Assembly: GCF_009363535.1 (NCBI RefSeq)
Contig: NZ_CP045369.1
Span: forward strand, 2,925,001 to 2,989,000
From: Microbulbifer sp. THAF38
GTDB taxonomy: Bacteria; Pseudomonadota; Gammaproteobacteria; Pseudomonadales; Cellvibrionaceae
Reading direction: 5' to 3'
DNA: 64,000 nt
Shown: positions 39,413 to 48,248 of the stretch, in pieces
Position numbering within the stretch: the first letter of the stretch is position 1
Layout of the letters: every line of letters starts with the position of its first letter
The notes under the pieces: model-generated
The model's database searches: none
What the model was told of the DNA's origin: nothing
The model's input: only the letters and a program-made list of their open reading frames with translations
Program-made: the position numbers and the translations under genes

Positions 39413-40771
39413 TCAACCGCCTACTGGTGTACGCATAGTGACAAATTCTTCTGCGGCCGTTGGGTGAATTCCGATAGTCTCATCAAAGACTCTCTTGGTC
39501 GCACCCGCCTTCAAAGCCACAGCCAGGCCCTGGATAATCTCACCGGCATCATCACCAACCATGTGCACGCCAATCACCTTGTCGGTATCGGCATCAACCA
39601 CCAGCTTCATCAGTGTGCGCTCAGTATTTCCACTCACTGTATGGCGCATGGGACGAAACTCCGACTTGTAGACAGTAACCGAAACCCCAGAGTCTCTCGC
39701 CTCTTCTTCGGACAGCCCCACAGTACCAATGTTTGGTTGGCAAAATACTGCTGTAGGAATATTGTTGTAATCAATTTCTGCTGTCTTTCCGGTACGCCAA
39801 TGCTTCACTAGAGCCATCGCTTCTGCAAGGGCCACGGGTGTCAACTGCGGTTCACCAGTGACATCTCCGAGGGCATAAATAGAGTGAATGTTAGTGCGAA
39901 AATTATCATCTACTGAAATAGTGCCATCTCTGTGCAGTACCACCCCCTGCTCTTTCAAACCAAGACCTTCGGTATTGGCAACCCTGCCTGTCGCGTAGAG
40001 AACCATGTCCACATTCAAACTGGAGCCGTCCTCGGCATGTACTAGGAAGCTGCCATCTTGCAATTTTTCAATGGCGCTCACTTGATGGTTAAATTTCAAA
40101 TCGATGTTTTTCTTCACCATCTCATCGCGAACAAAGTGGCGAATATCACGATCAAAGCCCCGAAGGAATAAATCACGGCGGTAAGAAAGATGTGCTTCAG
40201 CTCCCAAGCCCGCGAAGATGCCTGCAAACTCAACGGCGATATACCCCCCGCCAACAACGAGTACTCTGCTGGGGAAGGTTTCCAGTGCGAATACATCGTT
40301 GGAGGTTAAGATGAATTCTTTGCCAGGAATTTCTGGGACAAAAGGCCAGCCGCCTGTCGCCACCAAAATTCTCTGGGCAGTATATTCACGGCCATTCACC
40401 AAGACAGTGTTGGGACCTATCACTTTGGCGCGCCCATCAATAACAGTCACATCAGAATTTGCGAGCAAATTGCGGTAAATATCGTTGAGCCGAGACACTT
40501 CACGCGCATTATTCTCACGTAAAGTTGGCCAGTGGAATTCAGCGGAGGAGTTTTCCCAACCATAGGCTTTAGCATCGGTAAAATCTTCACTAAAACCACT
40601 GGCATAAACGAATAATTTCTTGGGAACGCACCCCACGTTTACGCAGGTGCCCCCCATATAGCGATCTTCAGCCACTGCCACCTTCATTCCTTGCGCAGCG
40701 GCCATGCGTGAGGCTCGTACACCACCTGAGCCCGCCCCAATCACAAAAAGGTCAAATTCATATTCAGCCAA
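39413..40771 (-). CDS. gor: Glutathione-disulfide reductase
   Basis: This enzyme reduces oxidised glutathione with NADPH. The FAD loop is [18 protein letters not shown]. The redox-active pair is Cys43/Cys48 in [13 protein letters not shown]. The NADPH-binding loop is [19 protein letters not shown] with the downstream [12 protein letters not shown] arginines. The C-terminal acid-base motif [12 protein letters not shown] completes the site. 452 residues, as in E. coli (450). The start is TTG (40771), six bases after GAGG. Glutathione is also used by GloB in this window. Confidence 0.95.
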   Translation of the reverse strand: MAEYEFDLFVIGAGSGGVRASRMAAAQGMKVAVAEDRYMGGTCVNVGCVPKKLFVYASGFSEDFTDAKAYGWENSSAEFHWPTLRENNAREVSRLNDIYRNLLANSDVTVIDGRAKVIGPNTVLVNGREYTAQRILVATGGWPFVPEIPGKEFILTSNDVFALETFPSRVLVVGGGYIAVEFAGIFAGLGAEAHLSYRRDLFLRGFDRDIRHFVRDEMVKKNIDLKFNHQVSAIEKLQDGSFLVHAEDGSSLNVDMVLYATGRVANTEGLGLKEQGVVLHRDGTISVDDNFRTNIHSIYALGDVTGEPQLTPVALAEAMALVKHWRTGKTAEIDYNNIPTAVFCQPNIGTVGLSEEEARDSGVSVTVYKSEFRPMRHTVSGNTERTLMKLVVDADTDKVIGVHMVGDDAGEIIQGLAVALKAGATKRVFDETIGIHPTAAEEFVTMRTPVGG

Positions 40772-40874
40772 AGTAAACCTCAGTCTCTAATTTCAATTCC
40801 AGATCAAGCCTATAGCAGACAGCTCTCACAACACACCTTTTGCGTCATAGCTGCCATTATGTACTTAATAACCG

Positions 40875-40903
40875 TTGACTCCTTTTGGTCGCTTCGATAT
40901 TCA
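40875..40903 (+). promoter_or_regulatory. Possible sigma-70 promoter
   Basis: TTGACT (40875-40880) and TATTCA (40898-40903) are 17 bases apart. The -35 box is good and the -10 box poor. The CRP-type site begins right after it, so bound CRP would block this promoter. Another promoter further downstream (TTAAAA near 40944) would instead place that site near -44. Confidence 0.4.
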
Positions 40904-40919
40904 TGTGATAACTATCACA
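40904..40919. promoter_or_regulatory. CRP/Vfr-type binding site
   Basis: TGTGATAACTATCACA has two perfect CRP half-sites (TGTGA and TCACA) with the correct six-base spacing. It is centred 89 bases before the orphan exported protein and about 140 bases before gor on the other strand. Whether it activates or represses depends on which promoter is used. Confidence 0.72.
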
Positions 40920-41000
40920 AAAAATACTTCGCCGAACAAAGTGTTAAAACATCCGAGCGGGTTTGGCGGATAGAATAACAGTCACTGGAAAGAGTAACCC

Positions 41001-41513
41001 ATGGGCAAGACAATGAACTCTCCTTCTTTAGCCATTCTCAAAACATTGGGACTTTTGTCTTTGCTAATCACAAGCCACCCAAGCAATGCCAATACCCACC
41101 CCGCTTACCTCACTGAAAATTACTGTGACAGTGTGGTGGAGCAATTTGTAGGGTCAGGCATGCGCAGCTTGGACAAGTACGTGAATGAGCACTTCAATCC
41201 TGAGTATAAAGGCGGTATTCGCAATACCATCCGTTTTCTAGAGCAGCGCCTAGAGTGGTTAAATGAGTGCAATGCCTATTTGGTGGATACCAATAGCACC
41301 TACGTTTTCTACAGCCAGGATGACACTCAAAATATCTTTTCGGCGATCACTGAGTTAACCCGGGAACTGCAACACGTGCGCTCTGGTGTCGAATACCGGG
41401 ACGATGCCGGAAATAACAACCCTGCCCCCTATATCAAGCGCCGCTTTACCACACTGGCAGAATTGGTTGATCGCCACCATACGCGTCTACTTATGAAAAA
41501 GCAGTTCCAATAA
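41001..41513 (+). CDS. Exported protein of unknown function, possibly cAMP-regulated
   Basis: The protein has 170 residues. The N-terminus is a signal peptide (ILKTLGLLSLLITS, probable cut after SNA). The mature part is mostly helical and charged, with two cysteines (YCDSVVEQF and LNECNAYL). No domain is recognisable. A run of aromatic and acidic residues (STYVFYSQDDTQNIF) is in the middle and the end is basic. A near-perfect CRP-type site lies upstream. It stands alone between gor and the ycjFX pair. Confidence 0.62.
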   Translation: MGKTMNSPSLAILKTLGLLSLLITSHPSNANTHPAYLTENYCDSVVEQFVGSGMRSLDKYVNEHFNPEYKGGIRNTIRFLEQRLEWLNECNAYLVDTNSTYVFYSQDDTQNIFSAITELTRELQHVRSGVEYRDDAGNNNPAPYIKRRFTTLAELVDRHHTRLLMKKQFQ

Positions 41514-41548
41514 GATTCTGCCGCTGTTCACCATAAACTCTAACTCTC

Positions 41549-41570
41549 GGCCCGCAACGCCTTGCGGGCC
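41549..41570. terminator. Hairpin between convergent genes
   Basis: GGCCCGCAA-CGCC-TTGCGGGCC is a perfect 9-bp inverted repeat between the orphan gene stop and the ycjF stop. There is no strong T run on either side, so it may end transcripts weakly or only protect their 3' ends. Confidence 0.55.
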
Positions 41571-41582
41571 CCTTCGATACGT

Positions 41583-42719
41583 TCAGCGCTTTCGTGAAAA
41601 CTTCTCTCCAGACTTAGTGGGAGTATGCGCACCCCGACTGCCAAACCCAACCACAGAGAAAACTTCTGGCATACGCTCCTTTAACCCGATGCCAATGCGC
41701 TTTATTAACGCAGATAAACGCGGGCGCTGCTTTTCAGCAAAGGGGATAGGCCTACAGCTTTGCATGGCGGCGAGCCCGATCCGCGCCATAAACAGGCTTG
41801 CGCCTACACCCTGCCCGAGGCGCGCGGAAACCGTACCAGCGAGACTGTCTCCCACCAAGTCTGGCCACACCTCACTGATAGCGTATTCACTGGCACCACT
41901 ATAGGCCACCAATGCTAGGACCTTCTTGAAAAGGCGCCAACGCACTACGATTGATGGCTGCACTCCATAAATTTGAGCTACGTCGTCAATCATTCGTAAC
42001 GACTGGCGCAGAGCTACCAGAATATCGATACTGGCAAAAGGACTGAGGCCCACCAATGCACCCGTTGTCGTTGCATGGCGAACCACACGGCGCTGCGCTT
42101 CCTGGTCGAGAGCATTGAGGAAAGTGACTTCAAGGTGTTGCAGTAACTCACTGCTATCATAGTAATCCGGTGCGTCGTCCAATACTCGGTTGAGCAGCAC
42201 CCCTTGAGGCTTCGCCGAGAAATGCTCCTGCAACTGTCGACGAAAAGATTCCGCCTCCTCGTGGCTGCGGCATTCCCGCATTTCAGCCGCCATGGCCTGT
42301 GTTTTTTGCAGCTTGCGCAGCGGCTGCCCAGCACGGAAAAATTCCCACAGAGCGCTGACAATTGCAGCGGCGAAGCTTGCAATCACTACACCGGCGAGAA
42401 TACCGAGCCCCCAGTGTTTATCCGCGGCCCAGGTATATAACTGGCGTAATTCCCAAGCGAGGACAGCCACGATTAATGCAACAGATGAGAGCAGTGCCGG
42501 CTTTAACCATTTAAGGCGAAAAACAGGCAAGCGCAGTTCCGAGAAGGCAATCCTATCGGGTAGGGACTCTCCTGTAGTGATAGATCTTGGAATGTCCCCC
42601 TCTTCTTCGTGTAGGCTTTCTACACGGGTTGTATCCCTGTGAGGAGTGTCTCTCTCTGGCTCCTGTAAAGACTCTATTCGGGTAACTCGGCGTGGCGCCT
42701 CTTTATTCTCATCGCCCAT
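41583..42719 (-). CDS. ycjF: YcjF family membrane protein (TIGR01620/DUF697)
   Basis: The protein has about 378 residues. Two membrane segments lie near residues 78-97 (ALLSSVALIVAVLAWELRQL) and 106-126. A C-terminal DUF697-like helical domain follows (GVQPSIVVRWRLFKKVLALV, ARLGQGVGASLFMARIGLAA). The N-terminus has three near-copies of T-R-[IV]-E-S-L in an acidic, arginine-rich stretch. It overlaps ycjX by one base (TGATG), so the two are translated together, as in E. coli where they accompany the phage-shock genes. No psp gene is nearby. The function is unknown. Confidence 0.85.
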   Translation of the reverse strand: MGDENKEAPRRVTRIESLQEPERDTPHRDTTRVESLHEEEGDIPRSITTGESLPDRIAFSELRLPVFRLKWLKPALLSSVALIVAVLAWELRQLYTWAADKHWGLGILAGVVIASFAAAIVSALWEFFRAGQPLRKLQKTQAMAAEMRECRSHEEAESFRRQLQEHFSAKPQGVLLNRVLDDAPDYYDSSELLQHLEVTFLNALDQEAQRRVVRHATTTGALVGLSPFASIDILVALRQSLRMIDDVAQIYGVQPSIVVRWRLFKKVLALVAYSGASEYAISEVWPDLVGDSLAGTVSARLGQGVGASLFMARIGLAAMQSCRPIPFAEKQRPRLSALIKRIGIGLKERMPEVFSVVGFGSRGAHTPTKSGEKFSRKR

Positions 42720-44188
42720 CAAACCTTATCTCCAAGCAGCAAATTCAAAAGCGCATCGACACGGATATGTGGAATGGAGCCGGCATCCATCCCCTGCGGA
42801 GGGCGCAACTGAGGCGGAGCGGCACCGGTGTAATGACTCCAGCCACCCTCTTCACTGGGAAGATGCGAAGATATCTCGGCATTTTCAAAGCCCAAATAAC
42901 GCCCATTTAGATCATGCCCCACCAGCATGCGCCGCCCATTGCGCTGATCCTCGCGGGAACACCGTACGGCGGCAATCGCTTCACTAAAAATCGGCAAGCC
43001 TCGGTGACGCGCTCCGGTAAATGTCTGCTGCAATTGCTGCCCAAGTAGCTGACGTAGGGCGTCGTGATCGGCAGCGAGCACCTGATCAACCTTGGTTGCG
43101 GCAAATAACAGACGATTCACTTTTGGTCGCCATAATTTGCTGAGCAGGCCGGACTCTCCGTAGCGAAAGGTATCGGCAATATGGGTAAACGCCAGGCGCA
43201 TATCCTCCAGGGCCTGCTCGCCTGCAAACAGGGTACCGATCATATCTACCAGTACCAATTGCCGGTCGAGATGCTTGAAGTGACTCTCCAAAAAAGGGGC
43301 TACCCTGTCATGTACATAGGTTTCATAGTGGCGACGCAGAACCTGGTAATTACTGCTCTCAGGCAACTGCCTCAACTCATCGGCACTAAAGCCCCTAAGG
43401 TCCAGCAGGGGTAATACAAGGTATTCTTCATCATCCAATAGCGCGCGTCCTGGCTGCAAATAGCTGAGTTTGCGCTCACCACGACAGTCCAAGAGAAACT
43501 GGCGATAGTCACGCCACAGCGCTGCCAACTCGGACTCCTTTGCCTCAGCCTGAGGAGAAAGCGCAGCCAAACGCTGCAGAAGCTCCGGCGCCAACCCGGC
43601 ACGCGTGTCGCCCCCAATAACATGGGCCTGATGCCGGCACCAATCGCGAAAATCCATTCGCATCATCGGCAGGTCCATTAACCACTCACCCGGATAGTCC
43701 CGCAGCTCCAGAATCAGGGTCTTGTGCCCACTGCCACGAAAACGGCGGTGGCGTCTAAGATGAATATGCAATTCCATTGCCGAAACATCGCGGGTACTCT
43801 GCGGCCACCTGGGCGGGTTTGACATCAAGGCCTTCAGGCAGCTTTCATAATCAAATACTGGCAGGCCGGAATCGAGGGCAGGCTTTAACTCCGCGCCCAG
43901 TAAGTCTCCGTTTAACGCGGGGGCAAAGCCAGGCAACTGTGCTTTCTGTGGGTGGCTCAGCTGATAAATGAGACTGGTGAGCAGGGTCGACTTACCCGCA
44001 CCACTCAAGCCCGTCACCCCCACACAGACACGGCGATCCATGAGGCGCTCGGCAACCCAATGAGATTTTTCCTGTGCCCCCCGCCCCCAGTGGCGCAGTT
44101 TTTCCTTGAGGCGTCGACTGCGTTTATCTCTTTGATCTGAAGGGTCTTCCAGGCTCACCTGCCCAGTCCCTGTCACCTGCGATTCCAT
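42719..44188 (-). CDS. ycjX: YcjX family P-loop protein (DUF463)
   Basis: The protein has 489 residues with a GTPase-type Walker A loop, GVTGLSGAGKSTLLTSL, near residue 59. The family features TLILELRDYPGEWLMDLPM (Walker B/switch region), LVDMIGTLFAGEQALEDM and RLLFAATKVDQVLAADH (N/T-K-x-D-like guanine specificity) follow. YcjX proteins bind nucleotide and associate with the phage-shock response in E. coli, but their role is open. It starts the ycjX-ycjF pair. Confidence 0.88.
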   Translation of the reverse strand: MESQVTGTGQVSLEDPSDQRDKRSRRLKEKLRHWGRGAQEKSHWVAERLMDRRVCVGVTGLSGAGKSTLLTSLIYQLSHPQKAQLPGFAPALNGDLLGAELKPALDSGLPVFDYESCLKALMSNPPRWPQSTRDVSAMELHIHLRRHRRFRGSGHKTLILELRDYPGEWLMDLPMMRMDFRDWCRHQAHVIGGDTRAGLAPELLQRLAALSPQAEAKESELAALWRDYRQFLLDCRGERKLSYLQPGRALLDDEEYLVLPLLDLRGFSADELRQLPESSNYQVLRRHYETYVHDRVAPFLESHFKHLDRQLVLVDMIGTLFAGEQALEDMRLAFTHIADTFRYGESGLLSKLWRPKVNRLLFAATKVDQVLAADHDALRQLLGQQLQQTFTGARHRGLPIFSEAIAAVRCSREDQRNGRRMLVGHDLNGRYLGFENAEISSHLPSEEGGWSHYTGAAPPQLRPPQGMDAGSIPHIRVDALLNLLLGDKV

Positions 44189-44247
44189 GGGGAGTTCACT
44201 TCCAAAATAGAAAATTAGGCCGAAGAAAATGAGGCCCTAAAAAGGTG

Positions 44248-44270
44248 GGCACTGTCTCATAGACAGTGCC
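44248..44270 (-). terminator. Terminator after the GSG-repeat gene
   Basis: GGCACTGTCT-CAT-AGACAGTGCC is a perfect 10-bp stem; the minus strand continues CACCTTTTTAGG. It lies 25 bases past the stop of the gene at 44295. Confidence 0.78.
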
Positions 44271-44294
44271 AGCTATGAAGTTTGACGGCGGGGG

Positions 44295-45104
44295 TTAGTC
44301 TACCAGTGCAACGTCGCCCGATCCCATTACGGAAAAAGAATCTTTCTGCGGGCGCTTGAGGACGATATCCCCGGACCCCATCACAGAGCCACTGGCGTTA
44401 TCTGCACGCAAGCTACGGCCGACAAAGTCACCAGAGCCCATGATTCGAATGTTAACGTCGGCTACACGACCGCCAACTCGCATATCCCCCGAGCCCTTGA
44501 TCTCTGCTGTGAGCTTCTCTCCGGTGATTCCACCAAGGAAAATATCCCCCGAACCGCTGATACCTATTTCACTGCTGACAGATAATGCCTTATCCAGGAT
44601 CAGGTCCCCAGAGCCAGTAACATAAGCGCTGAGATTCTCAGCCGCCGCTTTGGCAACGCGCACGGTGCCAGAGCCTGTAACTTTTAAGTCAAGCGTTTCA
44701 CTTTCGAGGGTCTCCGCCACGGCCTGGCCGGAACCTGTCACCTCGATTCCCTCAACCTTTGGCATGGTAACCGTAAACTGTACCTTCTGATCCAGGTCCC
44801 GGGTAATGGTGATCACACCAAACCAGTTCTGAGTGTTGTCATCCACAGACAACTCCAACGTACTGCCTCTCACCTCCGCTTTAGCGTGAGGCATTACATC
44901 AGTTGGGCCAGTCGCATTTACGGCAAAATGGTCCCCCTGAATTACTTCAACATGGGAGCTACCCCGCAGGGAAACTCGGGTAAATCCACTGACATCGAAG
45001 TTTTTATTTTCCGTTTTTTCTGCCTCAGCGACGGCACTGCTAAAGGCAAAGAAGGCCAGCAGAGCAAACATCGGGGCTAAAAAAGCTTTTCTAGTGGTTG
45101 CCAT
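44295..45104 (-). CDS. Exported head-GIN / DUF2807-type beta-helix protein
   Basis: The protein has 269 residues. A signal peptide (LAPMFALLAFFAFSSAVAEA) leads to a domain that begins KNFDVSGFTRVSLRGSSHVEV, the usual start of putative auto-transporter adhesin head GIN (DUF2807) domains. After it come eight GSG turns, seven to 22 residues apart (TGSGQAV, TGSGTVR, TGSGDLI, SGSGDIF, KGSGDMR, MGSGDFV, MGSGDIV, MGSGDVA), which should form rungs of a beta-helix. ATG 45104 is preferred over an upstream frame extension because the signal peptide starts there. Function is unknown; relatives are exported proteins of many bacteria. Confidence 0.83.
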   Translation of the reverse strand: MATTRKAFLAPMFALLAFFAFSSAVAEAEKTENKNFDVSGFTRVSLRGSSHVEVIQGDHFAVNATGPTDVMPHAKAEVRGSTLELSVDDNTQNWFGVITITRDLDQKVQFTVTMPKVEGIEVTGSGQAVAETLESETLDLKVTGSGTVRVAKAAAENLSAYVTGSGDLILDKALSVSSEIGISGSGDIFLGGITGEKLTAEIKGSGDMRVGGRVADVNIRIMGSGDFVGRSLRADNASGSVMGSGDIVLKRPQKDSFSVMGSGDVALVD

Positions 45105-45238
45105 TGTCAAATTCTCATCTTTATCACTGTCACGTATTACTTGACTACCCGAGTATACGAATTGGATGCAGTGCCTCCAGAAAAAATCTGCAGGCACAAA
45201 AGGGACTAACCAGTCAGCTTATGAGTCCAGGAAACTCA

Positions 45239-45661
45239 TCAAGCGCACTCCGCCTCCGGACAACCCTGCTGCTTTAGGGCGCTACGGATCTTCTCTGCTT
45301 CGGCCGCTAGCTGCTCAGGTGTTGCACTCCTTTGCAAGGAGAAGTCGAAGTCAGTCAGCTCATTGACGGGAATCAGATGAATATGAGTATGTGGTACTTC
45401 CAAACCGGCAATCATTACTCCGACGCGCTTAGGGGAATACACTGCCTTCAGTCCTTTGGCGACTTTTTGTGCAACCAACATCAGGTGCGCAGCAAGCTCT
45501 GCAGGTACTTCGTCCCAATGATTAATTTCTTCAACCGGGATTACCAGACAATGCCCCGGTTTGATGGGGGAAATGGTCATAATTGCAATCGCTTTTTCAT
45601 CCCTCCAAATAAAGTGTCCCGGTAAGTCCCCATTCAAAATTTGTGTAAAAATGCTTGCCAT
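45239..45661 (-). CDS. HIT family hydrolase
   Basis: The protein has 140 residues with the histidine triad PHTHIHLIPV near residue 90, where the middle histidine is the nucleophile. SIFTQILNGDLPGHFIWRDE and HCLVIPVEEINHWDEV are typical of the HIT branch. These enzymes hydrolyse nucleoside phosphoramidates or dinucleotides. No partner gene is adjacent, so the natural substrate is open. Confidence 0.9.
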   Translation of the reverse strand: MASIFTQILNGDLPGHFIWRDEKAIAIMTISPIKPGHCLVIPVEEINHWDEVPAELAAHLMLVAQKVAKGLKAVYSPKRVGVMIAGLEVPHTHIHLIPVNELTDFDFSLQRSATPEQLAAEAEKIRSALKQQGCPEAECA

Positions 45662-45997
45662 AATTCAATCCAATCAGTTGCAATTTTTTATTTGGTTCAA
45701 TCGTGCAGTCTAACACCTGCCCTGAAAAACTCAGAATAAAGAGATAAAAAACACTAACATAAATAGCGTTTTTTTATTTGGCGTAGTTAAAAGCACGATG
45801 GGTAACTACCTGTCGAACAGAATGACAATTTTCTTAACGTACGTTGGCAGTCCAAGAGAATATGACTTACGCTGCACAGCAATTAATGTTGTACCGTATT
45901 TGAGCCAATGCATTCTGTGCATTTTTTCTATCACAATATTTTTTCGGCTCTGCGGAATTTTATATTTCAGTACCAACTGCTCACCGGGGGGAGAGAT
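45662..45997. other. AT-rich intergenic region
   Basis: This stretch separates the HIT gene from the globin-like gene and probably holds promoters for both. An inverted repeat AATGCA-TTCTG-TGCATT followed by four T residues lies near 45908-45928, a weak terminator-like element before the globin-like gene. No gene is visible. Confidence 0.4.
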
Positions 45998-46357
45998 ATG
46001 AACAGCCTGTTAGAACAGGTCGGTGGTGCTAAATTTGTCTGTCAAACAGTCAATGAATTTTACGAAACCATAGGCCGCCACCTTTCCAGTTACGAAACCT
46101 GTGATCACCGCAAACAACAAAGTCGCCAGGCACAATTTCTAAACCACGCCTTCTCTGAACAACCCGAGCCCGACCGCAGTAGTCGCGCCAGTTTTCTAGC
46201 CCGCGGTCTGAATCCAGCCCTGTTTGATGCCCTACTCGAATACCTCGAGGCCCGCTTTGAAGAGCTGGAGTTTCCATGGCAGCTTAGTACAAATCTCATA
46301 CAGGCAGCGAGCAGTCTTTATGGCGGCTGCGAACAAGACCTCTCCATCGCTTGTTGA
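45998..46357 (+). CDS. Truncated-haemoglobin-like protein lacking proximal His
   Basis: The protein has 119 residues. By eye it lines up with group I truncated haemoglobins: LLEQVGGAKFVCQTVNEFYE against the usual start with two glycines and a B-helix Tyr (Tyr22 here), then ARGLNPALFDALLEYLEARF and a final helix, the E-to-H layout. Where the family has the haem-binding histidine three residues before the R-G of the F region, this protein has Phe66. So it keeps the fold but may not bind haem in the normal way. ATG 45998 has GGGAGAG just upstream. It leads a run with slyD, a DCC protein and tcdA. Homology is a hand judgement. Confidence 0.5.
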   Translation: MNSLLEQVGGAKFVCQTVNEFYETIGRHLSSYETCDHRKQQSRQAQFLNHAFSEQPEPDRSSRASFLARGLNPALFDALLEYLEARFEELEFPWQLSTNLIQAASSLYGGCEQDLSIAC

Positions 46358-46487
46358 TACTCCTTGCGCCGCACAAGTTGCGGCGTGTGTAACCTCTCAA
46401 TACAATTACTCCCTCACAGCCTTTACCTACCGTTTTCCAGCGCAGCGGTAAGCGCTACTTCACTCACTCTTCAATCAGAGACTATCC

Positions 46488-46952
46488 ATGAAGATTGCCA
46501 ACCACACAGTTGTGGAAATCAACTACACCCTGAAAGATGCAGACGGAACAGTCATCGACTCCTCCGCCAATGGGGAGCCACTCAAGTACCTGCAGGGCGT
46601 GGGCAACATTATTCCTGGCCTCGAGCGGGAAATGCTGGAAAAGGCACCTGGAGACAAGTTCACTGCCGTGATCTCTCCTGAAGAGGGCTACGGTCAACAA
46701 AACCCTGAACTGATCCAAACCATGCCACGCAGTGCCTTTGGCGGCGTAGAAGAGCTGGAGGTCGGTATGGCTTTCCATGCCCAAAGCACCGATGGCCACC
46801 CTATCGAAGTCGAAATTATCGATATCGATGGCGATGAAGTCACCATTAATGGCAACCACCCTCTTGCCGGAGTAGAGCTGCACTTTGAGATCGAAGTCAT
46901 CTCCGTACGCGAAGCGACTGCAGAAGAGATCGACCACGGCCACGTGCACTAA
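46488..46952 (+). CDS. slyD: SlyD-type FKBP peptidyl-prolyl isomerase
   Basis: The protein has 154 residues. The FKBP part begins VEINYTLKDADGTVIDSS with LKYLQGVGNIIPGLEREM, and the insert-in-flap chaperone domain follows (PEEGYGQQNPELIQTMPRS ... VTINGNHPLAGVELHFEIEV). The C-terminus ends EIDHGHVH, much shorter than the long metal-binding tail of E. coli SlyD, so nickel storage is doubtful. It catalyses proline isomerisation and acts as a chaperone in the cytoplasm. Confidence 0.92.
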   Translation: MKIANHTVVEINYTLKDADGTVIDSSANGEPLKYLQGVGNIIPGLEREMLEKAPGDKFTAVISPEEGYGQQNPELIQTMPRSAFGGVEELEVGMAFHAQSTDGHPIEVEIIDIDGDEVTINGNHPLAGVELHFEIEVISVREATAEEIDHGHVH

Positions 46953-46990
46953 GCCGTTCGGCGGCCCTCTGGGTCGCCAGCTCCTCCCCG

Positions 46991-47455
46991 ATGGCCCCTA
47001 TACCCCCTTCTACACCAGAGAAAATCGTTCTTTTCGATAGCCAGTGCAATCTCTGCAACGGCTGGAGTCGCCTACTCCTTAAGTATGATCCGCATTGTCG
47101 CTTTACTCTCTGCCGTGTGCAGTCTCAAGCAGGTCAGTATTACTTGAGGAAGCTAGGTTTACCCCTACAAACCTATGAGAGTGTGATCCTGTTGGAGCGC
47201 CAGGGGAGCGCCTTCTTGCAATTTCATAAGAGCGAGGCGGCCCTGCGTATCTCCGCAGGCCTTGATGGCTACTGGCGTTACCTTACATTTTTACGCTACA
47301 TTCCGCGCCCAGTGCGGGACTGGCTGTACGATCTTGTAGCGCGCAATCGCTACCGCTGGTTTGGTCGGCGCGATAGCTGCCTGTTGCCATCTGCAGCACA
47401 AAAACACCGTTTTCTGGAAGAAGTATCGGAAAAGAATCCCAATGAGTCTGTCTGA
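46991..47455 (+). CDS. DCC family thiol-disulfide oxidoreductase-like protein (DUF393)
   Basis: The protein has 154 residues with the family start IVLFDSQCNLCNGWSRLLLK, where C-x-x-C sits in a D-x-x-C-x-x-C context. The mid part (VQSQAGQYYLRKLGLPLQTY, ESVILLE) and the W-R-Y-L...R-Y-I-P...R-D-W-L-Y end are typical of DUF393. The family is predicted to have a thioredoxin-like fold, but the reaction is not known. It overlaps the start of tcdA by 14 bases, so the two are probably translated together. Confidence 0.86.
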   Translation: MAPIPPSTPEKIVLFDSQCNLCNGWSRLLLKYDPHCRFTLCRVQSQAGQYYLRKLGLPLQTYESVILLERQGSAFLQFHKSEAALRISAGLDGYWRYLTFLRYIPRPVRDWLYDLVARNRYRWFGRRDSCLLPSAAQKHRFLEEVSEKNPNESV

Positions 47456-48248
47456 ACAATACCTGCAACGCTTTGGCGGTATCGGCCGCCTATACGGTAA
47501 TCATGCCCTGGAGATACTGAACCAGGCCCATATGGTAGTCATCGGTATCGGCGGAGTGGGTACCTGGGTCGCAGAGGCACTAGCCCGCAGTGGTGTAGGT
47601 GCCCTGACAATAATCGACCTCGACGATGTTTGTATCACCAACACAAACCGCCAGTGTCATGCCCTATCCTCTACCGTTGGGCAGATGAAAGTCGAGGTTA
47701 TGGCCGACCGACTCAGGCAGATCAACCCCGAAATTAACATCTCTACTATCGACGACTTTATCGCTACGGACAATCTGGCCGAGTTGATAAACCCGGATAA
47801 AGCTCAGATTGATATTGTGATCGACGCCATCGACAATGCACGAGTGAAGGCCGCCCTGGTAGCCTACTGCAAGGCGCGCAAGTTGCGCCTGATAACCGTT
47901 GGCTCCGCCGGCGGAAAGCGCTCTCCACAGGCTATTGAGTGTGCAGATCTCGGCCGCACCATCAACGACCCCATGCTGGCCAAAGTGCGCCAGCACCTCT
48001 ACCGCTTTCACAACTTTCAAAAAAGCAGCAAACGTCAATTCGGCGTGGACGCCATTTTTTCTCGCGAAGCGATGGTTTATCCAAAACCCGATGGTGAAGT
48101 TTGCCAGCAGAAAAGTGCCATGCAAGACGGGGTCAAATTAGACTGCAGTGGTGGTTTTGGTGCAGCCACCATGGTTACCGGCACTTTTGGCTTTGTGGCA
48201 GCCTCCCGAGCCATAGAGCGACTTTTACAGGCAAAAGGTTCGAGCTAA
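47442..48248 (+). CDS. tcdA: tRNA threonylcarbamoyladenosine dehydratase TcdA
   Basis: TcdA (CsdL) uses ATP to cyclise t6A37 into ct6A in ANN-decoding tRNAs. The 268-residue protein belongs to the E1-like/ThiF family with the nucleotide loop VVIGIGGVGTWVAEALARSG and DLDDVCITNTNRQ. In E. coli the reaction works with the cysteine desulfurase CsdA and the sulfur acceptor CsdE; here both are in one fused gene about 2.2 kb away. ATG 47442 is chosen over an upstream frame extension because the family starts MSxxYxxRFGGIGRLYG. It converges with the LytTR gene and overlaps it by four bases. Confidence 0.94.
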   Translation: MSLSEQYLQRFGGIGRLYGNHALEILNQAHMVVIGIGGVGTWVAEALARSGVGALTIIDLDDVCITNTNRQCHALSSTVGQMKVEVMADRLRQINPEINISTIDDFIATDNLAELINPDKAQIDIVIDAIDNARVKAALVAYCKARKLRLITVGSAGGKRSPQAIECADLGRTINDPMLAKVRQHLYRFHNFQKSSKRQFGVDAIFSREAMVYPKPDGEVCQQKSAMQDGVKLDCSGGFGAATMVTGTFGFVAASRAIERLLQAKGSS

